Counted from the stretch's first letter, positions 9,293 through 19,173 are shown. The stretch: 64,000 nt of DNA from Sphingomonas jejuensis (GCF_011927695.1 NZ_JAATJE010000001.1:1612001-1676000), one strand, 5' to 3'. The notes: a model not told the origin generated them from the letters alone. Numbers and translations are program-made.

Positions 9293-10714
9293 TCAGCCGA
9301 CCATCTGCTCCAGCTCGCGTCCCCGGGTCTCGTGCACCATCGCGCGCACGAAGAAGAAGGAGATCGCGGCGAAGATCGCATAACCAAGATAGGTCACTGC
9401 CAGCCCCGGCCAGGTCACCAGCGTCGGGAAGCTGACGCTGATCAGCGCGTTGGCGATCCACTGGGCAAAGCCCGCCACCGCCAGCGCCGATCCGCGGATC
9501 TGGTTGGGGAACATCTCGCCCAGCATCACCCACATGATCGGGCCCCAGCTGACGTTGAAGAAGATGACGTACAGATTGGCGGCGATCAGCGCGATCAGCC
9601 CGAACGATCCGGGCAGCGACACCGAACCGTCGGCCGCCGTGGTCGCGGTGGAAAAGCTGTAGGCGACCACCGCCAGCGTCACCGCCATGCCCGCCGACCC
9701 GATCAGCAGCAGCGGCTTGCGCCCGACTTTGTCGACCACCGCGATCGTCAGGAGGCACGCCGCGATCGACAGGCCGCCGGACAGGATGTTGATCTGCAGC
9801 GCGTTGTCCTCGCTGAACCCCACGGCCTGCCACAGCACCGCGCCATAGTAGAAGACGACGTTGATGCCGACGAACTGCTGGAAGATGGCAAGGCCGATAC
9901 CCGCCCACAGGATCGGCCGGATCCGGCCCGTGGTCTTGTCGATCAGGTCGGACAGCCGCGGCTTGTGCTGGTCGGCAGCGAGCGACTGGCGGATCTCGCC
10001 GACCTTGCGAACCGCCTCGTCCCGGCCGAACAGGCGGGTCAGAACACGCTCGGCTTCCTCCTCGCGCCCCTTCACCACCAGGTATCGCGGGCTTTCCGGG
10101 ATGAAGAGCAGCGCCACAAAATAGATGATTGCCGGGATCGCCTGCAGCCAGAACATCCAGCGCCACGCCTCGTAACCCAGCCAGAAGTCGGCTGTGGACC
10201 CACCGGCAAGCCGGGCGAGCGCGAAGTTGGCGACGAAGGCGCCGGTCAGGCCGGTGATGATCATCACCTGCTGCACGCTGGACAGGCGCCCGCGGATCGA
10301 AGCCGGCGTCACTTCGGAGATATAGACGGGGGAGATCACGCTCGCCGCGCCGACGCCAAGGCCGCCGATGATGCGGGCGATGATGAAGACGGCGGAACTT
10401 CCCGCCGCCCCGGCCAGGATCGCGCTGACCAGGAACAGCACGGCCGACCACATCATCACGTTGCGCCGTCCGATCAGGTCGGCCAGCCGTCCCGCGCCGA
10501 ACGCGCCGATCGCCGATCCCACCAGGATGGCGCCGACATTGACGCCGATGCCGAGGCTGCCGAGCTCGAACGCGCTTTCCAGCCCGTTCTGCGTGCCGTT
10601 GATGACGCCGCTGTCATAGCCGAACATGAAACCGCCGATCGTCGCCACGATGACGATCAGCGTGATGAAGGCGTAGTTTACGCGTGATTGCCCGCCCTGC
10701 AGCGCCATATCCAT
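9293..10714 (-). CDS. MFS sugar porter (probable D-xylose:H+ symporter)
   Basis: 473-residue, 12-helix major facilitator of the sugar-porter family. Signatures: GFMFGYDSGVINGTQ in helix 1, ADLIGRRNVM between helices 2 and 3, and PESPRYLVVKGR after helix 6. The PESPR and GRR motifs are family-defining. Placement beside the LacI regulator and xylAB makes xylose (or another pentose released from xylan) the likely substrate; the sequence alone does not separate xylose from glucose or arabinose. It is an inner-membrane protein, read leftward downstream of the repressor gene, with its own operator in the 107-bp gap. Confidence 0.88.
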   Translation of the reverse strand: MDMALQGGQSRVNYAFITLIVIVATIGGFMFGYDSGVINGTQNGLESAFELGSLGIGVNVGAILVGSAIGAFGAGRLADLIGRRNVMMWSAVLFLVSAILAGAAGSSAVFIIARIIGGLGVGAASVISPVYISEVTPASIRGRLSSVQQVMIITGLTGAFVANFALARLAGGSTADFWLGYEAWRWMFWLQAIPAIIYFVALLFIPESPRYLVVKGREEEAERVLTRLFGRDEAVRKVGEIRQSLAADQHKPRLSDLIDKTTGRIRPILWAGIGLAIFQQFVGINVVFYYGAVLWQAVGFSEDNALQINILSGGLSIAACLLTIAVVDKVGRKPLLLIGSAGMAVTLAVVAYSFSTATTAADGSVSLPGSFGLIALIAANLYVIFFNVSWGPIMWVMLGEMFPNQIRGSALAVAGFAQWIANALISVSFPTLVTWPGLAVTYLGYAIFAAISFFFVRAMVHETRGRELEQMVG

Positions 10715-10793
10715 GAACTCTCTCCCTCGTCACGGTCGGCCTGGTCTGTTCTGCCTTCCGAGCCTGGAAGGATGGCCGATCCGCTATGCAGAT

Positions 10794-10825
10794 GGTATCG
10801 CTATCAGCTTTCCGGGGGCGGTCAA
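10794..10825 (-). promoter_or_regulatory. Promoter and LacI-type operator C for sugar porter
   Basis: Read on the minus strand, TTGACC (10825-10820) overlaps the stop codon of the repressor gene. After 14 bp it is followed by GATAGCGATACC (10805-10794), the same family as the sites at 19, 5112 and 11976. The porter ATG is 80 bp further on. The operator overlaps where a -10 box would fall, fitting steric repression. Confidence 0.6.
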
Positions 10826-11883
10826 GCCGATGTGCGCGGTCGCCGCCGTGGCGGCGCGTCCGACTGGCGCCGGACCAGCGTGTAGTCGAGCAGCTCTTGC
10901 GGTTGCGCCCAGTCGCCCGTGCGGTCGCGAAGCCGCGCGACAAGCGATGTGATGGCCAGCCGCGCCATGTGCGCAATCGGCTGCCGGATGGTGGTCAGCT
11001 CGGGCCAGATCGCGGTCGCCAGCGTGGTGTCGTCGAATCCGCTGATGGTAAGGTCGCCGGGCACGTCCATGCCCAGCCGGTGCGCCACCGCCACCGTGGC
11101 TGCCGCCATGTCGTCGTTGGACGAGATGATCGCGGTCGGCGGCTCGTCCAGCCCCAGCAGCCGCTCGGCCGCGTCCAGCCCGGATCGGTAGGTGAACAGG
11201 CCCTCCACCACCAGTTCGCTCTCCAGCTCCAGCCCGGCTTCCGCCAGCCCGTCCTTGAAGCCTTCAAACCGGTTCGCCGACGCTGTCAGATTGGGGTCCC
11301 CGCAGATGAAGCCGATCCGCCGGTGCCCCAGGGACAGCACATGGCGCGTCATCGCCGCCGCCGCTGCGCGGTCGTCGATGCCGATGGCCTTGGCTCCCGT
11401 TTCCGTGCCGCCGGTGGCGACGGTCACCGTCGGCACGCCCGCTTCCGCCAGGAAGGACAGCAGCGGCTGGCACTCGCACAAGGGCGGCGGCAGCACCACG
11501 CCGTCGACCCCCGCCCCCACCAGGTGGCGGGCGGTATCCAGCGCCATGTCCTCGCTGTCGCACCGCTCCACGATGATCTGCACGTCGCTGGTGCGCGCCT
11601 GGTCGAGGCTGCCGAGCAGATACTCGCTCAAAAAGCCCTGGCTGGGATTGCTGTAGAACAGCCCGATGCGCAGCTGCTCGCCGCCCGCCAGGCTGCGCGC
11701 CGCCGGATTGGGCGTGTAGCGCAGCGCCGCGATCGCCTCGTTCACGGCCTCGCGCGTCTGCGGCCGGACGCTGCCTTCGCCGTTGATCACCCGCGACACC
11801 GTCATCGGCGACACGCCGGCCATGCGCGCCACGTCGCTGATGCGGGGGCTGGTGCTGCGGCGTCGCGACGTTCGGGCGGTCAT
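10822..11883 (-). CDS. LacI-family transcriptional regulator (probable xylose/xylan repressor)
   Basis: 353-residue LacI/GalR regulator. The N-terminal helix-turn-helix ISDVARMAGVSPMTVSRVIN starts at about residue 14, followed by the hinge and a periplasmic-binding-like effector domain (about 65-340). I start it at ATG 11883 (MTARTSRRR...), because an upstream in-frame start would add a non-conserved 20-residue tail. It is flanked by the sugar porter and the GH43-xylBA-tkt-tal operon, and four operator-like palindromes in this window fit the type bound by Caulobacter XylR as I remember it. I infer that it represses the locus and is released by xylose or a xylo-oligomer. Confidence 0.88.
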   Translation of the reverse strand: MTARTSRRRSTSPRISDVARMAGVSPMTVSRVINGEGSVRPQTREAVNEAIAALRYTPNPAARSLAGGEQLRIGLFYSNPSQGFLSEYLLGSLDQARTSDVQIIVERCDSEDMALDTARHLVGAGVDGVVLPPPLCECQPLLSFLAEAGVPTVTVATGGTETGAKAIGIDDRAAAAAMTRHVLSLGHRRIGFICGDPNLTASANRFEGFKDGLAEAGLELESELVVEGLFTYRSGLDAAERLLGLDEPPTAIISSNDDMAAATVAVAHRLGMDVPGDLTISGFDDTTLATAIWPELTTIRQPIAHMARLAITSLVARLRDRTGDWAQPQELLDYTLVRRQSDAPPRRRPRTSA

Positions 11884-11948
11884 GTCTCGCTGTGCAGCAA
11901 GGCTGCCGGTTTTCACAAGCCTGAAAGCCGCGCAGCGACGGGACATGC

Positions 11949-11987
11949 TTGCCGTGATGAGGAAGCCTGCTTAAAGGTAGCGCTAAC
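11949..11987 (+). promoter_or_regulatory. Putative promoter and LacI-type operator D
   Basis: GGTAGCGCTAAC (11976-11987), with the perfect core TAGCGCTA, lies in the divergent gap between the repressor and GH43 genes, 57 bp before ATG 12045. A weak TTGCCG (11949-11954) and TTAAAG (11971-11976) precede it with a 16-bp spacer. The site could control both the rightward operon and the repressor itself. The hexamers are weak; the operator is the stronger call. Confidence 0.55.
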
Positions 11988-12044
11988 GAACCGCTGCCGA
12001 AGCGGAATTGCCCCGATCAATGAGGGCTGGAGAGGAGAAGGGCG

Positions 12045-13166
12045 ATGAAGTCACATCTGTTGGGCGCGCTGTCGGGCTGCGCGATGCTCCTGGCGGGCTG
12101 CGCCATGACGGCGGATGCCGGATCGGCACCGGCGACCGCACCGGCGACGACGCCGGCCGTCGGCGATCCGGCCGCGGTGCCGGGGCGCGGCTATCTGGCG
12201 CAACCGCTCGTCCGCGACCTCTTCTTCGCCGATCCGTCGGCTCACGTCTTCAACGGCAAGCTCTACATCTACCCCAGCCATGACATCGACACGGGCGTGC
12301 CGGACGACGATCTCGGCTCGCAATACGCCATGCGCGATTATCATGTGCTCAGCATGGATCGGCCCGGCGGCCCGGTGACGGTGCACCCGGTCGCGCTCGA
12401 CGTGGCGCAGGTGCCTTGGGCGTCGGCGCGCATGTGGGCGCCCGATGCCGCGTACAAGAACGGCACCTACTATCTTTATTTCCCGGCGCACGACCGCGAC
12501 GGCGTGTTCCGCATCGGCGTCGCGACGTCGCAGTCGCCGACCGGCCCCTTCACGCCGGAAGCGGAGCCGATCCGCGGCAGCTTCTCGATCGATCCGTCGG
12601 TGTTCACCGACACCGACGGAGGCAGCTACATGTATTTCGGCGGCATCTGGGGCGGCCAGCTTCAGCGCTGGCAGGGCAACCGCTACGATGCATCTGTCGG
12701 CGACACCGATCTGCGGCAGGACGATCGTCCCGCCATCGCGCCCCGCGTCGCGCGCATGACGCCGGACATGAAGCAGTTCGCGGAGGCCCCGCGCGAGATC
12801 CAGCTGCTCGATCAGTCCGGCCAGCCGATCCTTGGCGGCGATCATGAACGGCGCTTCTTCGAGGCCGCCTGGACCTTCAAGCGCGGCGGCAAATATTACT
12901 TCACCTATTCAACCGGCGACACGCACCGCATCGCCTATGCGATCGGCGACAGCCCCTATGGTCCGTTCCGCTTCACCGGCTTCGTGCTGGAGCCGGTGCA
13001 GGGCTGGACCAACCATCACAGCATCGTCGAATGGGATGGCCGCTGGTGGCTGTTCTACCACGACACCCAGCTGTCGCAGCGCAATCACCTCCGCTCTGCC
13101 AAGATGACGGAGCTGCGCTTCAACGCCGACGGCACGATCCAGACCGTCAATCCCTTCCGGAACTGA
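12045..13166 (+). CDS. GH43 beta-xylosidase-like lipoprotein
   Basis: 373-residue single-domain GH43 enzyme. The signal region MKSHLLGALSGCAMLLAGC ends in a lipobox (LAGC), followed by an Ala/Pro/Thr-rich linker to about residue 45. The propeller acids appear as Asp in FFADPSA, Asp in SIDPSVF and Glu in FFEAAW. It is much shorter than the other GH43 protein of this locus and lacks its C-terminal beta-sandwich, so the two probably differ in substrate (short xylo-oligomers versus decorated chains). A GGAGAGGAG ribosome site precedes ATG 12045. It leads the xylBA-tkt-tal operon, downstream of operator D. Confidence 0.88.
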   Translation: MKSHLLGALSGCAMLLAGCAMTADAGSAPATAPATTPAVGDPAAVPGRGYLAQPLVRDLFFADPSAHVFNGKLYIYPSHDIDTGVPDDDLGSQYAMRDYHVLSMDRPGGPVTVHPVALDVAQVPWASARMWAPDAAYKNGTYYLYFPAHDRDGVFRIGVATSQSPTGPFTPEAEPIRGSFSIDPSVFTDTDGGSYMYFGGIWGGQLQRWQGNRYDASVGDTDLRQDDRPAIAPRVARMTPDMKQFAEAPREIQLLDQSGQPILGGDHERRFFEAAWTFKRGGKYYFTYSTGDTHRIAYAIGDSPYGPFRFTGFVLEPVQGWTNHHSIVEWDGRWWLFYHDTQLSQRNHLRSAKMTELRFNADGTIQTVNPFRN

Positions 13167-13172
13167 CGGTCC

Positions 13173-14621
13173 ATGTTCCTGGGGATCGATATCGGCACCT
13201 CCGGCGTGAAGGCGGTGGTGCTGGACGAGGCGGGCACGGTGGTCGGCCAGGGAACCGCCGCCCTGACCGTCCAGCGCCGCCAGCCGCTCTGGTCCGAACA
13301 GGATCCGGAGGCGTGGTGGAAGGCGACAGTGGCCGCCGTGCAGGCGATCGATCCCGCCGTCCGCCGATCGGTGCGCGGTGTCGGGCTGGCCGGGCAGATG
13401 CACGGCGCGACGCTGCTTGGTCCGGACGACGTGCCGCTGCGCCCCGCCATCCTCTGGAACGACGGGCGCAGCGGCGCCGAAGGCCGCGCGATGGAACAGG
13501 CGGTGCCGGCGCTGCGGCAGATCGCCGGCAACATCGCCATGCCGGGCTTCACCGCGCCAAAGCTGCTGTGGGTGAAGGCGCACGAGCCGGATGTCTTCGA
13601 CCGCGTCGCAACCGTGCTGCTGCCAAAGGATTATGTCCGGCTCCGCATGACCGGTGACCGCGCGTCCGACCTTTCCGACAGCGCCGGCACCATCTGGCTC
13701 GACGTCGCAGCCCGGCGCTGGAGTCCGGAGCTGCTCGCCGCCTGCGACCTGACCGAAGCGCAGATGCCGCGCCTCTACGAGGGCACGGAGATTACCGGGA
13801 CGCTTTCCGCCGATGTGGCGGCCCTATGGGGCATGCCGCAGGTGCCGGTCGCGGCAGGCGGCGGCGACAATGCGGCGGGCGCCGTCGGCGTCGGCGTGGT
13901 TCGCGACGGCGATGCACTGCTGTCGCTCGGCACGTCCGGCGTCATCTTCGTCGCCACCGAACAATTCCGCGCCAACCCCGATCGTGCGGTGCACAGCTTC
14001 TGCCATGCCCTCCCCGGCCTCTGGCACCAGATGTCGGTGCATCTGTCGGCCGCATCCTGCATCGACTGGGTCGCGCGCCTCACCGGCGCGGCCGGCGCGG
14101 CCGAGTTGTTCGAGCGGGCGGAGCGCGCCGGACCGGGCAACGGGCCGGAGCTGTTCCTTCCCTACCTTTCGGGGGAGCGCACGCCGCACAATGATCCGGA
14201 AGTGCGCGGCGCCTTTCTCCGGCTCGACAACGACACGGACGCCGACCGGCTTGCCGCAGCGGTGCTGGAAGGCGTCGCCTTCGCGTTCGCCGACGGACTC
14301 GGCGCCCTTCGCGAAGCCGGCACGGACGTCCGCCGGCTGTCGGTGATCGGCGGCGGTGCGCGGTCGGGCTACTGGGGGCGCATCATCGCCGCGGCGCTCG
14401 ATGTCGAGCTTGTCTATCTCCAGGGCGGTGAGGTCGGGCCTGCACTCGGCGCGGCGCGGCTGGCGCAGCTTGCCGTCGACGGCGGCGACCCCGCAACCGT
14501 CTGCGCGCCTCCGCCCGTGTCGCGCACCATCACACCGGATCCGGCGCTGGTGGACCGCCTCGCGGCCAAGCAGGCCGCCTTTGCCGACGCCTATTCCCGC
14601 ATCACTCCGAGGAGCGCCTGA
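13173..14621 (+). CDS. xylB: Xylulokinase
   Basis: 482-residue FGGY-family kinase that phosphorylates D-xylulose to xylulose-5-phosphate. Opens with [20 protein letters not shown] (ATP-phosphate loop), continues with [23 protein letters not shown] (the xylulokinase-typical MHG substrate motif) and SLGTSGVIF. The length is normal for XylB. It lies 6 bp after the GH43 gene and its TGA overlaps the ATG of xylA by one base, so it is translated as part of one operon. Confidence 0.95.
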   Translation: MFLGIDIGTSGVKAVVLDEAGTVVGQGTAALTVQRRQPLWSEQDPEAWWKATVAAVQAIDPAVRRSVRGVGLAGQMHGATLLGPDDVPLRPAILWNDGRSGAEGRAMEQAVPALRQIAGNIAMPGFTAPKLLWVKAHEPDVFDRVATVLLPKDYVRLRMTGDRASDLSDSAGTIWLDVAARRWSPELLAACDLTEAQMPRLYEGTEITGTLSADVAALWGMPQVPVAAGGGDNAAGAVGVGVVRDGDALLSLGTSGVIFVATEQFRANPDRAVHSFCHALPGLWHQMSVHLSAASCIDWVARLTGAAGAAELFERAERAGPGNGPELFLPYLSGERTPHNDPEVRGAFLRLDNDTDADRLAAAVLEGVAFAFADGLGALREAGTDVRRLSVIGGGARSGYWGRIIAAALDVELVYLQGGEVGPALGAARLAQLAVDGGDPATVCAPPPVSRTITPDPALVDRLAAKQAAFADAYSRITPRSA

Positions 14622-15934
14622 TGGCCACCAACTATTTCTCCGACATCCAGCCCATCCAGTTCGAAGGTCCGGACAGCGCCAACGAGCTCGCCTACCGCTT
14701 CTACGACAAGGATCGGGTCGTGCTCGGCAAGCGGATGGAGGACCATCTCCGCTTCGCCGTCTGCATGTGGCACACCTTCTGCTGGCCCGGCTCCGACGTG
14801 TTCGGCCCGGGCACGTTCGACCGCCCCTGGGCGGCCCACGCGCACACGCCCGACGGCGCGGCGGTGAAGCGCGAGGCCGCGTTCGATTTCGTGCAGCGGC
14901 TGGGCGTGCCCTACTACTGCTTCCACGATGTGGACGTGATGGCGCACGCCACCAACGTCAGCGACTATGGCCGTCACTTCGGAGAGGCGGTTGACCACCT
15001 GGAGCGGCTGCAGGGCGACACCGGCGTGAAACTCCTGTGGGGCACCGCCAATCTGTTCTCCGACCCGCGCTACATGGCCGGTGCGGCCACCAGCCCCTTC
15101 CCCGAGGTTTATGCCTGGGGCGCGATGCAGGTCCGCGCCGCGCTCGAGGCGACGCACCGGCTGGGCGGCGCCAACTACGTCCTGTGGGGCGGTCGCGAGG
15201 GGTATGAGTCGCTCCACAACACCGACCTGAAGCGCGAACTCGACAATTTCGGCCGCTTCCTCAGCCTGGTGGTGGAGCACAAGCACAAGATCGGCTTCAC
15301 CGGCACCATCCTGATCGAGCCGAAGCCGTTCGAGCCGACCAAGCACCAGTACGACTTCGACACGGCCACCGTGTACGGTTTCCTGAAGCGCTACGGGCTC
15401 GAGGACGAGGTGAAGGTCAACATCGAGGCCAACCACGCGACCCTAGCCAGCCACACCTTCGAGCATGAGATCGCCACCGCCGGCGCGCTCGGCATCTTCG
15501 GCTCGATCGACGCCAATCGCGGCGACCCGCAGAATGGCTGGGACACGGACCAGTTTCCGAACTCGGTCGAGGAAATGACGCTGGCCAATCTGGAGATCAT
15601 TCGGGCGGGCGGCTTCACCACCGGCGGCTTCAACTTCGACGCAAAGGTTCGCCGCCAGTCGATCGATCCGGTGGACCTGTTCTACGGTCATGTCGGCGCC
15701 ATCGACGTGGTCGCGCGCGGCCTCCTCAACGCCGCCGCGCTGGTGGAGGATGGCCGCCTCGATCAGTGGAAGCAGGAGCGTTATGCCGGCTGGGACGCCG
15801 GCATCGGGCAGGAAATCGCCGGCCTCGACCTCGCCGGCATCGCCGACCTCGCCATCACCCGCAACCTTGATGCGAAGCCGCGTTCCGGCCGGCAGGAGCG
15901 GATCGAGAACCTGCTCAACCGCTTCAACGGCTGA
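14621..15934 (+). CDS. xylA: Xylose isomerase
   Basis: 437-residue class II xylose isomerase (D-xylose to D-xylulose). Active-site histidine in YYCFHDVDV, metal ligands in [17 protein letters not shown] and FEHEIATA, and GGREGYE are all present; length and order match the family. Cytoplasmic, metal-dependent TIM barrel. Followed by a hairpin and then transketolase. Confidence 0.97.
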   Translation: MATNYFSDIQPIQFEGPDSANELAYRFYDKDRVVLGKRMEDHLRFAVCMWHTFCWPGSDVFGPGTFDRPWAAHAHTPDGAAVKREAAFDFVQRLGVPYYCFHDVDVMAHATNVSDYGRHFGEAVDHLERLQGDTGVKLLWGTANLFSDPRYMAGAATSPFPEVYAWGAMQVRAALEATHRLGGANYVLWGGREGYESLHNTDLKRELDNFGRFLSLVVEHKHKIGFTGTILIEPKPFEPTKHQYDFDTATVYGFLKRYGLEDEVKVNIEANHATLASHTFEHEIATAGALGIFGSIDANRGDPQNGWDTDQFPNSVEEMTLANLEIIRAGGFTTGGFNFDAKVRRQSIDPVDLFYGHVGAIDVVARGLLNAAALVEDGRLDQWKQERYAGWDAGIGQEIAGLDLAGIADLAITRNLDAKPRSGRQERIENLLNRFNG

Positions 15935-15944
15935 CGACATCCTA

Positions 15945-15970
15945 CCGCCCGCCATTCCGGTGGCGGGCGG
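15945..15970 (+). other. Intercistronic hairpin between xylA and tkt
   Basis: CCGCCCGCCA (15945-15954) pairs perfectly with TGGCGGGCGG (15961-15970) around TTCCGG. There is no T tract, and the next gene of the same pathway starts 22 bp later with its own GGAG site. It is therefore more likely an attenuating or mRNA-stabilising stem than a full terminator. Confidence 0.55.
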
Positions 15971-15992
15971 CCCACAAATATTGGAGCCCGCC

Positions 15993-18038
15993 ATGCCCGA
16001 CCGCGATCTCGACGCGCTGGCGATCGACACCATTCGCGTCCTGTCCATGGATGCGGTGCAGGCCGCCAACTCCGGCCATCCCGGCACGCCCATGGCGCTG
16101 GCGCCGGTCGCCTACACGCTGTGGACGCGGTTCCTGCGCTTCGATCCGGCGACGCCCGACTGGCCCAATCGCGACCGCTTCGTGCTGTCGGTCGGTCATG
16201 CCTCCATGCTGCTCTACAGCCTCATCCACCTGGCCGGCATTGAGGAGATCGACGCCGACGGCACCAAGACCGGCAAGCCCGCGCTCGCGCTCGATGACCT
16301 GCGCCAGTTCCGCCAGCTCGGGTCGCGCACGCCCGGCCACCCCGAATATCGCCACACCACCGGCGTCGAAACGACCACCGGCCCGCTCGGGCAGGGCGTG
16401 GCCAACGCGGTCGGCATGGCGCTGGCCGAACGCTGGCTGGCCGCGCGCTACAATCGCGACGGCTTCCCGATCTTCGACCATGACGTCTATGCGCTGTGCG
16501 GCGACGGCGACCTGATGGAGGGTGTCGCGGCCGAGGCGGCGAGCCTGGCCGGGCATCTGCGCCTCTCCAACCTGTGCTGGATCTATGACAGCAACCAGAT
16601 CTCGATCGAAGGCGACACCGCGCTCGCCTTTGACGAGGACGTGGCCAGGCGGTTCGAAGGCCATGGCTGGCAGGTGCTGCATGTCGCGGATGCGAACGAC
16701 GTCGACGCGCTCGACGCCGCCTTTGCCACGTTCCGCAAGACGGATGATCGCCCGACGCTGGTGATCGTCCGCTCCGTGATCGGCTGGGGCAGCCCGCGCG
16801 CCGGGTCCGAAAAGGCGCATGGCGAACCGCTCGGCCCCGACAATGTCCGCGCGACGAAGCGCGCCTACGGCTGGCCGGAGGATGTCGACTTCCACATCCC
16901 GGACGGCGTGGCCGACCATGTTCGCGCCCGCATGGCCGATCGTGGCGCCCCGGGCCGGGAGGCGTGGGACGCGCTTCGTGGCCGCTACGCGTCTGCTCAT
17001 CCGGAGCTTGCAGCCGAACTCGACCTGCTGTTCGCTGATCGCCTGCCGGACGGCTGGGACGCGGACATCCCCTCCTTCCCCGCGGACGAGAAGGGCATCG
17101 CCAGCCGCGATGCCAGCGGCAAGGTGTTGAACGCCATCGCCGCGCGCCTGCCATGGCTCGTCGGCGGATCCGCGGACCTGTCGCCATCCACCAAGACCGA
17201 CATCAAAGGTCAGCCCTCCTTTGCCGCTGGCAATTATGGCGGGCGCAACCTGCACTTCGGCGTGCGCGAACATGGCATGGGCGCGGTCGCCAACGGCATG
17301 GCGCTGTCGCATCTGCGGCCCTACGGCTCCACCTTCCTCGTCTTCGCAGACTATATGCGCCCGCCGATCCGGCTGTCGGCGATCATGCAGCTGGCTGCGG
17401 TCTGGGTGTTCACGCACGACTCGATCGGCGTCGGGGAGGACGGCCCGACCCACCAGCCGATCGAACATCTCTCAACGCTGCGCGCCATTCCCGGTCTGGA
17501 CGTGATCCGCCCCGGCGACGCCAACGAGGTCGCCGCCGCCTGGCGCGCGGCGCTGGAGCGCAACGACCATCCCACCGCGCTCATCCTCTCACGCCAGGCG
17601 CTGCCGACTCTCGATCGCGATCGCTATGCGCCCGCCGACGGCCTTGTCCGCGGCGGCTATGTGCTGGCGGGCGGCGACGAGCGGCCCGACGTCATCCTGA
17701 TCGCGACGGGCAGTGAATTGTCGCTGGCGGTCGCCGCCTATGAGCGGCTGGCGGCGGACGGAATCAAGGCACGCGTGGTGTCGATGCCCAGCATCTACCG
17801 TTTCGAGCTTCAGGATGCCGGCTACCGCGAATCGGTGCTGCCTGCCGGCGTCACACGGCGGATCGCGATCGAAATGGCGGGGTCCTTCGGCTGGCACCGC
17901 TATGTCGGCCTCGGCGGCCGCACCATCACGATGGAGACCTTCGGTGCGTCCGCGCCGATCGCGAAGCTTCAGGACAAATATGGCTTTACGGTCGACAATC
18001 TGCTGAGGGTCGCCCGCGAACTTCTGGAGACGACGTGA
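15993..18038 (+). CDS. tkt: Transketolase
   Basis: 681-residue thiamine-diphosphate enzyme moving two-carbon units between xylulose-5-phosphate and ribose-5-phosphate or erythrose-4-phosphate. Motifs in order: ANSGHPGTPMALAP, the cofactor motif CGDGDLMEG with the downstream NQISIEGDT, then the pyrimidine and C-terminal domains with HDSIGVGEDGPTHQP. ATG 15993 is chosen because of the GGAG at 15983 and because the family begins immediately before this point; the open frame extends upstream without homology. Placement after xylAB supplies the route from xylulose-5-phosphate into central metabolism. Confidence 0.95.
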   Translation: MPDRDLDALAIDTIRVLSMDAVQAANSGHPGTPMALAPVAYTLWTRFLRFDPATPDWPNRDRFVLSVGHASMLLYSLIHLAGIEEIDADGTKTGKPALALDDLRQFRQLGSRTPGHPEYRHTTGVETTTGPLGQGVANAVGMALAERWLAARYNRDGFPIFDHDVYALCGDGDLMEGVAAEAASLAGHLRLSNLCWIYDSNQISIEGDTALAFDEDVARRFEGHGWQVLHVADANDVDALDAAFATFRKTDDRPTLVIVRSVIGWGSPRAGSEKAHGEPLGPDNVRATKRAYGWPEDVDFHIPDGVADHVRARMADRGAPGREAWDALRGRYASAHPELAAELDLLFADRLPDGWDADIPSFPADEKGIASRDASGKVLNAIAARLPWLVGGSADLSPSTKTDIKGQPSFAAGNYGGRNLHFGVREHGMGAVANGMALSHLRPYGSTFLVFADYMRPPIRLSAIMQLAAVWVFTHDSIGVGEDGPTHQPIEHLSTLRAIPGLDVIRPGDANEVAAAWRAALERNDHPTALILSRQALPTLDRDRYAPADGLVRGGYVLAGGDERPDVILIATGSELSLAVAAYERLAADGIKARVVSMPSIYRFELQDAGYRESVLPAGVTRRIAIEMAGSFGWHRYVGLGGRTITMETFGASAPIAKLQDKYGFTVDNLLRVARELLETT

Positions 18039-19159
18039 TGAACAGGCTTCAGGCGCTGGCCGCCGCCGGCACCGCCCCCTGGCTCGATTTCGTGGAGCGC
18101 CGCTTCGTCGAGGACGGCAAGCTCCAGGCATTGGTCGATGAGGACGGCGTGACCGGCGTCACGTCCAACCCGTCGATCTTCGAAAAGGCGATCGGCGGCG
18201 GCACCGCCTATGACGATGCGCTCGCCGCCTTCGACCGGTCCAACCCGGATGCCGCGACCGTCGATCGCTACGAGCATCTGGCGGTCGCCGACATCGTCCG
18301 TGTCGCCGACATCCTTCGCCCGGTCTACGACCGCACGGACGCGCGCGACGGCTATGTCAGCCTGGAGGTGTCCCCCAGCCTCGCCGACGACACGGACGGC
18401 ACCATCGCGGAGGCGCGCAAGCTCTGGGCGGCGGTCGACCGCCCGAACCTGATGGTGAAGATCCCCGGCACGCGCGCGGGCGCTCCGGCGATCACCGCCG
18501 CGATCGCCGACGGCATCAACGTCAACGTCACGCTTCTCTTCTCGCGCGAGGACTATGCCCGCGTGCTGGAGGCCTATGCCGCCGGCCTTGAAGAGCGCGT
18601 CCGTACCGGGCGCCCGCGCGACCGCGTCGCGTCGGTCGCCAGCTTCTTCGTCAGCCGCATCGATGCCCGCATCGATGGCGAGATCGACCGGCGCGTGGCC
18701 GCCGGCGACGCGGATGCCGACACGCTGTCGTCGCTGCGCGGCAAGGTGGCGGTCGCCAATGCAAAGCTCGCCTATGCGGACTATCAGACCTTTATCGCGT
18801 CCGATCGCTGGCAGGCGCTTGTGGCAAAGGGCGTGCAGCCGCAGCGCCTCCTGTGGGCCTCCACCGGCGTCAAGGATCCGGCCTACCCCGACACGCTCTA
18901 TGTCGATCAGCTGATCGGGCCGGAAACGGTCAACACCATGCCGCCGGCGACGCTCGCCGCTTTCCGCGAGCGCGGCACGGTCGCCCCGACGCTCACCGCC
19001 GATGTGGACGATGCCCGCGACGTGATGGCCCAGGCCGACCGCCTTGGGCTCGATCTGCCCAGCGTCACCGGGGCACTGGCGGTTGAAGGCGTGGCGGCGT
19101 TCGTCGCCTCGTTCGACACGCTGCTCGCGGCCGTCGCGGGCAAGAAGCCGGCGACCTGA
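18038..19159 (+). CDS. tal: Transaldolase
   Basis: 373-residue transaldolase of the long (actinobacterial/alphaproteobacterial) type. Schiff-base Lys141 in NLMVKIPGTRAG, plus GVTSNPSIFEKAI, NVNVTLLFS and LLWASTGVKDP. Start is ATG 18038 (ATG overlapping the TGA of tkt), or GTG 18035 one codon earlier. It transfers dihydroxyacetone units, completing the non-oxidative pentose phosphate branch of this operon. A 12-bp stem hairpin follows. Confidence 0.93.
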   Translation: MNRLQALAAAGTAPWLDFVERRFVEDGKLQALVDEDGVTGVTSNPSIFEKAIGGGTAYDDALAAFDRSNPDAATVDRYEHLAVADIVRVADILRPVYDRTDARDGYVSLEVSPSLADDTDGTIAEARKLWAAVDRPNLMVKIPGTRAGAPAITAAIADGINVNVTLLFSREDYARVLEAYAAGLEERVRTGRPRDRVASVASFFVSRIDARIDGEIDRRVAAGDADADTLSSLRGKVAVANAKLAYADYQTFIASDRWQALVAKGVQPQRLLWASTGVKDPAYPDTLYVDQLIGPETVNTMPPATLAAFRERGTVAPTLTADVDDARDVMAQADRLGLDLPSVTGALAVEGVAAFVASFDTLLAAVAGKKPAT

Positions 19160-19173
19160 ACCAGGGGCCGTGC

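Noticed and set aside
9275-10687. Long plus-strand frame across the sugar porter
   Set aside because: Antisense shadow of a clear 12-helix transporter; His/Arg/Asp-rich with no fold.
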